From: a virus
DNA length: 25,973 nucleotides
Reading direction: 5' to 3' (one strand)
Virus record (IMG/VR): IMGVR_UViG_3300025131_007785
Coordinates: 1-25,973 of that record
Of this stretch, positions 4,653 through 12,279 are shown in pieces (the stretch's first letter is position 1; each line of letters starts with the position of its first letter). Position numbers and translations under genes: made by a program. The notes beneath the pieces were generated by a model. That model saw nothing but the letters and a program-made list of their open reading frames with translations, was not told where the DNA came from and made no database searches.

Positions 4653-7154
4653 CTACGAGCACTTAGACCAGCCACAGCTAGAGCATGTTATGCAACCCTC
4701 TTGATACGCAAATGACTCCATGGCGTTGCAGCCGGGACATGTCTTTTCAGTCGTAGTCTTCGTACCATTAATGATATAATTCTTGAGCACCCTAGCAACG
4801 ACCTTAGAAAATGAAAAAAGCTCCGCATCCTTATCCTTTTGTAGCTGCTCTACAACATACTGAATTGGGGCGCCATGACGCAGGCCTAAAGAGATCATTC
4901 GAGTAAATGACGAATAATTTGGATTATCAAAGAGTGAGACGATATTCTTAAGCATGACCTCATCGCCATTCTCACCAAATGAAAGATCATAGATAGAATT
5001 CATCGACTTACGAGGATGTTTCTTAATCTTACCCTCCTTGTACTTCCTAGGGATCTCAACGAACTCAGAAAGTCCGCCTATAACCTCGTACGGCTTATCG
5101 TTCATTAGGCCTATTAAAATAGTCCACTTCTCCCCCTGAATTGTAGCATGATGAATATGACAATGCAGGACATCAGGTCTCTTTGGAGCCGGATGTGATA
5201 TGAACTTATCGTCGCCCCTGTATTCGTTCCTCTTTTCAACCAAGACGCCACTGCGGCATTCAGCGCGATAGACGGTGACGCCCTTGCAGCCCGATTCCCA
5301 GCCGGCGACATAAATTTTCTTAATAGTATCGACGGATGTGTTTTCAGGCACATTTGTAGTGTTGGATATAGCGTGGCACACCCAGCGCTGTGCAGCAGCT
5401 TGAACCTTGACCTTCTGAACCCAGTCAATATTATTCGCAGTGGCATCGGCATACGGACTAGCGGCTATCAGCTCCTCAGGAGAACCGGTAGCTGACACAT
5501 GTTCCATCCACTCCCTAAACTTGTGATGATAGACGTCATACTCTTTCCACCTATCCCCAATGTCATCCGTAAAGTCATGCTCCTCACCATCAGCGACTTT
5601 ACGACGACGAGTGTAATGCAACATGAAAGCGGGCTCGATCCCAGAGGTGGTCTGTGTAAGGGTCGAAACGCTGCCGGCGGGCGCTGTGGTGGTGATCGCA
5701 ATATTTCTTCGACCCCAGCGCTGGTTCATCTGACGTGCCTTATAAGCGGTTGATTCCGGCGTCATCTCATCGATGGAATCAAAAATTCTCTCGAGAAATG
5801 GGTGACCAGCCTCCATGTCAGCATCGTGAACCTCAAACGCTCCCCGCTCCTTTGCCAGGACCATCGATGAAATATATGCATGAGTGGAAAGCCAGCGATA
5901 AATCTTTTCAGTCTCCTCAATACTTTGCTGGCTGCCGTATCGGATACCCAGCATCGCCAATACATCGCCTAGGCCAGTAATCCCCAAACCCGTCCTTCGT
6001 CCACGGAGGGCCTGGGTCCTAATCTTAGTCCACAGCTCAATCTCAATAGCCTTGGTAGTAATAGATTCAGGATCGCTTGCGATCTTAGCCAAAATAGCGT
6101 CAATCTGCTCGACCTCTAGGTCAATCATGTCGTCCATAAGACGCTGGGCCTTTTGCACGGTCTCACCAAAATGAGCATAATCAAAACATGCTGAATCTGT
6201 CCAGGCATTCTCCACGAAAGAAGTAAGATTAACCAGCATCAGCCTACACGAGTCGTAAGGGGATAAGATTATTTCTCCACACGGATTCGTAGAGACCGAT
6301 CCGAATCCCTGATCCTGATAAATGTCTGAAGGGGTATTCCTCTTAGCATTGTCCCAAAATAAAAGGCCGGGCTCGGCTGAGGCGTGTGCAGACACAATCA
6401 TTTCATCCCAGAGTTCCCTAGCGTTAACCTGCTCTGTAATCATGTGCTCTACATCACGATCCACTGGAAATCGAAGCTGGACGTCGGCATCGGACGACAC
6501 TGCGTTCATAAACTCGTCAGTTAAACGAATCGATATATTATCGCCAGTTACCCTAGTTAGCTCACGCTTAATCTTTATAAAGTCGCTAATTTGTGGATGA
6601 TGAACAGATATTGTCAGCATCAGAGCACCGCGGCGGCCACCCTGGGCTACCTCACGACAGGAATTAGAGAACCGGTCCATGAAGACCTCGATACCGTCAG
6701 TGGTGCGAGCTGCGTTCGCGGTGTTGAGTCCCTTAGGTCGGATCGTTGAGAGGTCAAAGCCTACGCCTCCTCGGCGTTTAGCAATCTGCACGAGCTCCTG
6801 ATCGCTCTTTAGAATACCACCATAAGAATCCTCAGGGGCATCGATCACAAAACAGTTAGAAATAGACTGAATCTGATATGGATTTCCAATACCGGCCATA
6901 GGCGAACCCTGTGGGACCACGTGCCTAAAGCCGTCCAGCAAGTCAAAAATTTCCTGCTCAGACATGGGATTATCGTATTTACTTTCAATACGATAGAATT
7001 CTGCAGCTAATCGCCTGTGCATATCTGCAGGGGTTGCCTCGAGAATCTCACCATTCGAATCTGTGAGGGCGTATTTAGTAACAAAGATGCTTGCAGCAAG
7101 TTCATCTCCGTTAAAATACTCTAAAGACTCCCTACATGCTCTCTTCTTATTCAC
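4653..7154 (-). CDS. nrdJ: Class II (adenosylcobalamin-dependent) ribonucleotide reductase
   Basis: An 833-residue protein that reduces ribonucleotides to deoxyribonucleotides. Key residues, numbered from the chosen start, are Cys101 in SNCF, the thiyl-radical Cys292 with Asn290 and Glu294 in NPCGE, and Cys303 in DSCRL. The 11-residue gap between the last two equals that of well-studied NrdJ enzymes. SGIEPAF, GCKGVTVYR and a terminal CPGC...CSSCGWSKC zinc-ribbon-like tail for disulfide exchange complete the class II picture. A GTG at 7169 overlaps the helicase stop, but the GTG at 7154 lies 6 bases after AGGGAG (7161-7166) and is preferred. The enzyme is oxygen independent and needs B12 from the host. 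No intein or split is seen. Confidence 0.93.
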   Translation of the reverse strand: MNKKRACRESLEYFNGDELAASIFVTKYALTDSNGEILEATPADMHRRLAAEFYRIESKYDNPMSEQEIFDLLDGFRHVVPQGSPMAGIGNPYQIQSISNCFVIDAPEDSYGGILKSDQELVQIAKRRGGVGFDLSTIRPKGLNTANAARTTDGIEVFMDRFSNSCREVAQGGRRGALMLTISVHHPQISDFIKIKRELTRVTGDNISIRLTDEFMNAVSSDADVQLRFPVDRDVEHMITEQVNARELWDEMIVSAHASAEPGLLFWDNAKRNTPSDIYQDQGFGSVSTNPCGEIILSPYDSCRLMLVNLTSFVENAWTDSACFDYAHFGETVQKAQRLMDDMIDLEVEQIDAILAKIASDPESITTKAIEIELWTKIRTQALRGRRTGLGITGLGDVLAMLGIRYGSQQSIEETEKIYRWLSTHAYISSMVLAKERGAFEVHDADMEAGHPFLERIFDSIDEMTPESTAYKARQMNQRWGRRNIAITTTAPAGSVSTLTQTTSGIEPAFMLHYTRRRKVADGEEHDFTDDIGDRWKEYDVYHHKFREWMEHVSATGSPEELIAASPYADATANNIDWVQKVKVQAAAQRWVCHAISNTTNVPENTSVDTIKKIYVAGWESGCKGVTVYRAECRSGVLVEKRNEYRGDDKFISHPAPKRPDVLHCHIHHATIQGEKWTILIGLMNDKPYEVIGGLSEFVEIPRKYKEGKIKKHPRKSMNSIYDLSFGENGDEVMLKNIVSLFDNPNYSSFTRMISLGLRHGAPIQYVVEQLQKDKDAELFSFSKVVARVLKNYIINGTKTTTEKTCPGCNAMESFAYQEGCITCSSCGWSKCS

Positions 7155-7165
7155 TCTAATCTCCC

Positions 7166-8557
7166 TCACACGACTTTTCTATCCTGAGCTACCTCACGCC
7201 ACTTTTTTCTGAGAAGCTCTTTCATGTCGGCTTCAGATTCCCGTTTTTTATTATCTAGCTCTACGACTTCGCTCTCTGTTAATGTACGGATTTTAGACTG
7301 CGCTGTATCGATTTTAATTGGAAAAATCAAGCCGTCGCGACCGGCACGGTTCTTAGCGACGAAGAGCCTGCCGGCGCCGTCTGCCTTTTCGTGGGTCTTG
7401 CGTGACAATGAAAGGACAACGTCAGCGACCATCGCCTTACCGTAGGCCTCAGACATATTCTCGAGGCCGACGATGTCGCTCTGCGCTGAGGAGCGATTAG
7501 CCTGTGAGGCTGTCCAAATCGGAATTTTTAGTTCCATTGCCATATTCCTAAGCTCCTCGTAGATTAACTTAAGCTCATGGCGAAGGGAGTCATACGATCG
7601 CGTAGAGCGCATGATGTCTGCATAGTCGATAATAAGCACATCAGGCTTAAAATTCTTAAGTGCCAGCTTCTCGATGTGATTCCTAATCGTCACCACCGAA
7701 GCGGAGCCAGTTGGATACTCCTTAATGATAAGCCGACCCAAGTCGAGTCCCTTATACTTTTCAATCACCTCTTCTTTTCTTTCAAGAAGCTCGTCAATAG
7801 GGATATCCGAAATGTGTGAATCATACCGCAATCCTGTTGAGACCTCTGACAGCTCGAAAGTATAGTGAACTACATTCTTTTCGTTCATCAAGGCTGTCGC
7901 ACCGGCCTGGACCAAGAAGTGGGACTTTCCAACTCCCGTATTGGCGACGACGACACCAATCTCGCCCTTGGCAAGACCTCCATTCATGACCTTTCTGTCA
8001 TCCAGCTCCCTAATTCCAGTCGGACAGGCATGCCTGACAATATGAACAAACCTGCTCTCCATGTCCTCAATGAACTCATGGCCGATAGAGGGTGTCGTTC
8101 CAACTGTCAGGGCTTCCCGTATAATGTTAATAACATTCTCATCCTGCCCAGTGGCAATCATATCTACGGCCTGCTCGAGCGCAGATCGCATTGCCTGCTT
8201 TCGACAAAAGTCTAAAGACTTATCCTTGACGTACTGAATGTCGCCCATGTCTGGATTCAGCTTAATTCGCTGTAGGTACTCAACAATCTTATCACGAAGA
8301 ATTACATCGGTCCCCGCACGAAGATCATCCCTAATAATTGTCACGAGCAACTGTAGCGTGGGAAAAGTTCGGTACTTCGTATAATAATCAAAATATTTCT
8401 GGGACAGGAACTTCAGGTGTTTAAGGTCAAAATAGTCGATCTTAATGACCTCAGACATCTGCTCAGCCCACTGGTGATCTGACAGGAGGGCCTGCATAAT
8501 TTTCTCTTGAAATGATGTGCCGTGCTCAGCAAAACTAGGGTTACTCAATGATTCCAT
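7166..8557 (-). CDS. DnaB/gp41-type replicative DNA helicase
   Basis: A 463-residue RecA-fold hexameric helicase. An N-terminal helical part (about 1-160) precedes Walker A ANTGVGKS at 205-212, the catalytic glutamate in TFELS (Glu235), Walker B VLIIDYAD with Asp311, SQANR at 351-355, and the arginine-finger region KNRAG at 402-406. These match DnaB and T4 gp41, which unwind the fork 5'-3'. No primase is encoded within the window. The gene ends one base-step from the reductase region (TGA inside GTGTGAGGGAG) and starts just beyond the exonuclease stop, inside the replication run. Confidence 0.92.
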   Translation of the reverse strand: MESLSNPSFAEHGTSFQEKIMQALLSDHQWAEQMSEVIKIDYFDLKHLKFLSQKYFDYYTKYRTFPTLQLLVTIIRDDLRAGTDVILRDKIVEYLQRIKLNPDMGDIQYVKDKSLDFCRKQAMRSALEQAVDMIATGQDENVINIIREALTVGTTPSIGHEFIEDMESRFVHIVRHACPTGIRELDDRKVMNGGLAKGEIGVVVANTGVGKSHFLVQAGATALMNEKNVVHYTFELSEVSTGLRYDSHISDIPIDELLERKEEVIEKYKGLDLGRLIIKEYPTGSASVVTIRNHIEKLALKNFKPDVLIIDYADIMRSTRSYDSLRHELKLIYEELRNMAMELKIPIWTASQANRSSAQSDIVGLENMSEAYGKAMVADVVLSLSRKTHEKADGAGRLFVAKNRAGRDGLIFPIKIDTAQSKIRTLTESEVVELDNKKRESEADMKELLRKKWREVAQDRKVV

Positions 8558-8558
8558 T

Positions 8559-9503
8559 CTACCACCTTATCGTTTTCATCGGAAAGAAAAAGCCGTCCAC
8601 ATCAAAGTTGTTTAGGCCGCACTCTATTATTGCACGCAGGAAGTCAAATTTATTATTTCTGGGTGTAAAATTTTGCAATAATTCGTCGGTTCTACTGATT
8701 TGTTGGCTCGTAAGGGAGGCGGTGTCGAGGTGAACAAGTTTCCAGTTTCTCGCAATCAAATCGCGCCCCTCTAAGATCCTCCTATATAAAATTATTTTGC
8801 TCTCGGACATCTGTCTGGCATAATCGAAAAGTTCTTCCAGCAGTACGTCCTCATCGTTCACCAGGGCAGGAAATCTTTTCGCTAATGTCTTGAACCCCGC
8901 GCCCTTGACACCATCGATCTTATCGGACCTGTCCCCAACAATAGCCTTGGCAAGGGCAAAATTACGATAGGAAATACCGAACTCTTCCTTTACGTCAGCC
9001 GAACCTATTAATTTTTTCCTAATTGTCGTGGAGATGAACGTTTTTTCATCCAAAAGCTGGTAGTAGTCCTTGTCAGAGGAGAGGATAATTTTATTCTCAT
9101 TCTGATGGGAATACTTGCAAAGATAAGCGATGATATCGTCGGCCTCGCAGTCAGGAACATAAAGCTGACAGAATGGAGCATACTTTAACAGCTTTAATAG
9201 CGTTAAAATTTGACGATTTCTGCTCTCATAAGTATCATCAATCGCCTCCTCATAGTACTGGTTCATCCTAATCGGACGGCGCTTGTCCTTGTACGAACTC
9301 AGGAGGCTTCGCCTAAAGCCTGACCCTCCGCCCTCCCAGACGATATATACCTTACTGGCAAAATGCTTTTGAATGGCATACTGAAGTGCCTTTAAAAAAC
9401 CGACAACTCCACCCACATGATATCCATTAGAAGAGATTGACGGATTTGCAGAGTAGTGTCTTATGAACAGCCCGTAAGCGTCCACCAATAAAATATTCGA
9501 CAC
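8559..9503 (-). CDS. 5'-3' exonuclease / flap endonuclease family nuclease
   Basis: The 314-residue protein has the acidic metal-site motifs of the PIN/FEN fold: VDAYGLF at 7-13, DCEADDIIAYL at about 117-127, SSDKDYYQLL, and GDRSDKIDGVKGAGFKT, the last leading into a helix-hairpin-helix. This is the pattern of the T4 RNase H/T5 exonuclease/Pol I 5'-nuclease family, which removes RNA primers and flaps. A separate 5' nuclease makes sense beside a family A polymerase that carries only its polymerase domain. The start is GTG with AGGAG unusually close (2-4 bases), but the first beta strand (SNILLVDAYG) would be lost with a later start. Confidence 0.9.
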   Translation of the reverse strand: MSNILLVDAYGLFIRHYSANPSISSNGYHVGGVVGFLKALQYAIQKHFASKVYIVWEGGGSGFRRSLLSSYKDKRRPIRMNQYYEEAIDDTYESRNRQILTLLKLLKYAPFCQLYVPDCEADDIIAYLCKYSHQNENKIILSSDKDYYQLLDEKTFISTTIRKKLIGSADVKEEFGISYRNFALAKAIVGDRSDKIDGVKGAGFKTLAKRFPALVNDEDVLLEELFDYARQMSESKIILYRRILEGRDLIARNWKLVHLDTASLTSQQISRTDELLQNFTPRNNKFDFLRAIIECGLNNFDVDGFFFPMKTIRW

Positions 9504-9511
9504 AGCTCCTC

Positions 9512-10657
9512 TTATTCCAAGTCTAGTGCATCGGCGACATTGCCTTCATCAAGCTCATTTATATTAAATTCCTTAATCATAACATGCTCGATAAAGTCAT
9601 CCAAATAAGGTCTATGCACGGTATTCGTCAAGACCTGATTGAATTCAGCCTTGTAGAATTTTTTACTGGCTATCTCTTCGCCAGTCTTTGTATTCACAAC
9701 CGTGAAGGTCTTCCAGCTTCCGGTGCCGCCCACAGAGACCTCGACGTCGCCCTGCACAAAGCTGCCGGCACGCCGGAGGATATCGAACAGCTGCTCATGC
9801 TCCTTGATTCCAACGCCAAAATGAATCTCAAAATTACATGTCCTAAACGGTGGCGCGACCTTATTTTTAATAGTCTTGGCGGAGACATTAATACCAATAA
9901 TGTCACCGTCCTTGTTCTTAAGCTGCTGGCCCGCGCCCAGTTTAATCCTCACAGAGGCATGAAATGGAATTGCCATTCCACCGGGGGTGGTGGTGGGATC
10001 ACCGTACATCACCCCAATCTTGGTTCTTGTCTGGTTAAGACAGACAAACGTGACATTCTCAGTTCCAATAACCTGTGTTATCTTCCTCATCCCCTTGGAG
10101 ATCGCCCTGGCCTGAAGGCCGATGGACTGTTTATCATAGTCTCCAATAAGTTCAGCCAGTGGTGAGGAGGCAGCAACGGAGTCCCAAATAATAATAACAG
10201 GAACCCCACCGCTAATCGCCTTAGCCTTCTTAATCGTATTTTCTGCTATCTTAAAGACCTCCTCGGTGCAGGCGGTCTCCACAAAGACAAATCTCTTAGA
10301 CACATCAACACCAAGACGACGGAGATTCTCAATCGACGTCGCATTCTCGGTGTCAATGTACACCGCAATACCGCCCATCTCCTGGACTGACCTGGCCAAC
10401 TGGATGGCAATGTGTGACTTTCCAATGCTGGGAGGACCGAAGATCTCAATAATCCTCCCCTCCGGAATGCCGCCATCCCTTCTGTTAGAGACCAGATAGT
10501 CAAGTTGTCTTGAACCTGTGGAGATCCACCTCTTGATATTAGTAGGTGACTCGTCCACGGACAAGTTATAGGCAATCTTACTTCCGTGTTCCTTATTAAG
10601 TGACTTAATCAGATCCGCAGTAAAGTCGTGGACCTGCTTCTTTGTGGAGCCCGCCAT
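9512..10657 (-). CDS. uvsX: RecA/UvsX recombinase
   Basis: The 381-residue protein has the RecA core: Walker A GPPSIGKS at 74-81, the catalytic glutamate in DTENA (Glu104), Walker B VIIIWDS with Asp159, and an L2-like loop in GDPTTTPGGMAIPFHAS. The WISTGSRQLDYL strand and GGIPEGRIIEIFG are typical of RecA and UvsX. It would drive strand exchange and recombination-dependent replication with the SSB encoded just upstream. ATG follows GGAGG by 5 bases, so the start is firm. The acidic tail ending in DALDLE resembles the regulatory C-termini of such recombinases. UvsX versus bacterial RecA is judged by context only. Confidence 0.92.
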   Translation of the reverse strand: MAGSTKKQVHDFTADLIKSLNKEHGSKIAYNLSVDESPTNIKRWISTGSRQLDYLVSNRRDGGIPEGRIIEIFGPPSIGKSHIAIQLARSVQEMGGIAVYIDTENATSIENLRRLGVDVSKRFVFVETACTEEVFKIAENTIKKAKAISGGVPVIIIWDSVAASSPLAELIGDYDKQSIGLQARAISKGMRKITQVIGTENVTFVCLNQTRTKIGVMYGDPTTTPGGMAIPFHASVRIKLGAGQQLKNKDGDIIGINVSAKTIKNKVAPPFRTCNFEIHFGVGIKEHEQLFDILRRAGSFVQGDVEVSVGGTGSWKTFTVVNTKTGEEIASKKFYKAEFNQVLTNTVHRPYLDDFIEHVMIKEFNINELDEGNVADALDLE

Positions 10658-10670
10658 TTATACCTCCGAA

Positions 10671-11495
10671 TTAGCTGAGCAGATCTTCAAACGCAGCATC
10701 AAGGTCGGTATACCCAGCACCCTCCGTGGCGGCAGCAGTGGATGTCGACTCGCTAGTAGTCGTGCCTCCTGTACCAGCAACAGTGGTCGTGGTCGTAGTG
10801 CCGAACCGTGTGGTTCCCATAGAGTCAGTAGGGGCACCACCATTTACCCAATCATTGACAATCTTCTCGACCTCCTCATATGTCTTAAGGTCATTCTTGA
10901 GAATATCATCTAGGTTAGGAACTGAATCCAGCCACTGCTTAGTTGCGGCGGTATCATCATTAAGGTTAGAAGCCTTCCCTCGTGGCATGACAGAGTCAAC
11001 CATAGGATACTTAAACCCATCCTTCTTGATGACCGTGACCTTAATGTCACGCCCCTCGCTCGGATCGGTAATATCACCATAATCTGGATCAAGCATAATA
11101 TTCAGCAGCTGCTGATAAATCATCTTGCTAAATGACCAAAGCTGGACACCAGCACCCTCATTATCACGGACTACGACTGGGCAGTAAGCTCGCATCTTGG
11201 GATAGAGCTTCTTGGCCAGCTCACGGGATCCTGGGGAACCCTCATCATAGAGCTTCCCCTGGAGTTCCTGGATCGGATCATTCTTGCCCAGGTGCCGGAG
11301 AGAAATAAATCCACGGGCTCCGAGGCCGTAGTGGTAGTATCGCTCCTTGAACGGCTGACCGTCATTATCGTTAAAAGGAAGCAGGCGCACAGTGTGCGTT
11401 CCCACATCCGGCTTCCAGAAGTTGGAAGTTCCTCGTGAGCCCTCTCCTGAGAGCTCGGCGACCTTGCGCCTAATTGCATCGAAATCAATTGCCAT
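10671..11495 (-). CDS. Single-stranded DNA-binding protein, gp32-like
   Basis: The 274-residue protein has a basic N-terminus, a core with FWKPDVGTHTVRLLPF and YCPVVVRD...VQLWSFSK, a long Thr/Ser/Gly/Ala-rich linker (about 230-262) and an acidic tail YTDLDAAFEDLLS. This layout is that of T4 gp32-type SSBs, whose acidic tails recruit replication proteins. The gp32 zinc ligands are not evident. It sits directly before uvsX, as expected for recombination partners. A good GGAG site lies before ATG. The 107-base upstream gap has inverted and direct repeats that could serve in self-regulation, as known for gp32. Confidence 0.85.
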   Translation of the reverse strand: MAIDFDAIRRKVAELSGEGSRGTSNFWKPDVGTHTVRLLPFNDNDGQPFKERYYHYGLGARGFISLRHLGKNDPIQELQGKLYDEGSPGSRELAKKLYPKMRAYCPVVVRDNEGAGVQLWSFSKMIYQQLLNIMLDPDYGDITDPSEGRDIKVTVIKKDGFKYPMVDSVMPRGKASNLNDDTAATKQWLDSVPNLDDILKNDLKTYEEVEKIVNDWVNGGAPTDSMGTTRFGTTTTTTVAGTGGTTTSESTSTAAATEGAGYTDLDAAFEDLLS

Positions 11496-11506
11496 CTTTT
11501 TCTCCT

Positions 11507-11552
11507 TCAGTGTTGTTCAGTGACAAATCGGAATATTCCGGCTGTTTTCCGG
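11507..11552 (-). promoter_or_regulatory. Structured leader of the SSB gene: candidate autoregulatory site
   Basis: Just upstream of the SSB ribosome site there are two CACTGA copies (11507-11512 and 11517-11522, 10 bases apart), a perfect 12-base palindrome CGGAATATTCCG (11529-11540), and an overlapping CCGG-N7-CCGG stem (11538-11552). The two stems share bases, so they would be mutually exclusive in RNA. T4 gp32 represses its own mRNA through a leader structure; a comparable role here is inference. Confidence 0.4.
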
Positions 11553-11572
11553 TGTTTTATATTCACACTTAT

Positions 11573-11601
11573 AAAATACTCTTTTATCTGCGTGTGTACA
11601 A
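11573..11601 (-). promoter_or_regulatory. Weak sigma70-like promoter candidate for SSB
   Basis: On the minus strand TTGTAC (11596-11601) is followed after 17 bases by TATTTT (11573-11578). It begins right at the stop of the upstream gene and would give a leader of about 70 bases carrying the repeats. Only about half of the -35 and four of six -10 bases match consensus. Confidence 0.25.
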
Positions 11602-11602
11602 G

Positions 11603-12241
11603 CTAAAATTCAGGATCTATGACAGATCCGCCCACGGCCTTCATGTAGTAATGCCAAGACGGGGGCTGCTTGCTTCGTTGGGGCTTTTTTGGGTACTCTG
11701 GGCCTACTCCAACGGGAACTGTGGCGCCAGCAACACCACCTGCTGAAATCTCATCGACCTCATCCTCGTCCAGGCTGTTGTCCATGAACTTTTGATTGGT
11801 CGATAGGTGACCCGCTGGACTCGGTGCGCTGTTATCGGCAACCATGGCGTCGACGTCTGCATTCTCTGGCTCAAGAAAAAGAGCGTTAATAAGCTTCCTT
11901 ATCCTCTCACGATTTCTGACATCCTCATCTCCAAGGTTTGGCACTGGCTTGTCAGAGTACTCGTCGGGAATATAGTAGGAGTCTCCAGAGTTCTGGATCA
12001 TCTTTGATCCCATGTAATCTGTGCCTGAAACTGATGGATCGCCGATCTGGCCATGCATGGGAGTGGGACGTGGGGGTCGGCCGAGCTGCGTACGCTGCGG
12101 TGTATCACTGGTAAATTTAGATGCGGCGGGCACACCAGTTCCTCTACCAGATCGATAATCGATTGGAGTGACATGCATCGCTCGGCGACTAGGGTACGTC
12201 TCCTGGATCAGCTCACTTAATAGCTTTTTAATATTGTCCAT
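11603..12241 (-). CDS. Hypothetical protein (212 aa), largely disordered
   Basis: A 212-residue protein with a short amphipathic N-terminal helix (MDNIKKLLSELIQETY), then a Pro/Gly/Ser-rich, low-complexity middle, a charged helix around RNRERIRKLINALFLE, and a C-terminal segment with PPSWHYYMKAVGG. I do not recognise it. It lies between the polymerase and SSB genes in the replication run. No Shine-Dalgarno sequence is visible before ATG: the 38-base gap is A/T-rich. The start is therefore less certain; a later start would lose the N-terminal helix. A scaffold or adaptor role would be guesswork. Confidence 0.6.
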   Translation of the reverse strand: MDNIKKLLSELIQETYPSRRAMHVTPIDYRSGRGTGVPAASKFTSDTPQRTQLGRPPRPTPMHGQIGDPSVSGTDYMGSKMIQNSGDSYYIPDEYSDKPVPNLGDEDVRNRERIRKLINALFLEPENADVDAMVADNSAPSPAGHLSTNQKFMDNSLDEDEVDEISAGGVAGATVPVGVGPEYPKKPQRSKQPPSWHYYMKAVGGSVIDPEF

Positions 12242-12279
12242 GCACTATAAATAGGTGTAATAGGAGTAAAATTACCAAG

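Noticed and set aside
4643-4675. GTG start adding 11 residues to the ClpP-like protease
   Set aside because: AGGAGT is correctly spaced for the ATG at 4642, and the added residues are encoded by the tail of nrdJ in another frame.
7155-7169. GTG start at 7169 for the ribonucleotide reductase
   Set aside because: The AGGGAG ribosome site lies inside those codons and is 6 bases before the next in-frame GTG at 7154.
10652-10659. TATAAATG before uvsX, like a T4 late promoter
   Set aside because: It is the spacer and start codon after the ribosome site (GGAGG TATAA ATG). I found no set of matching TATAAATA sites on the minus strand before other late genes.
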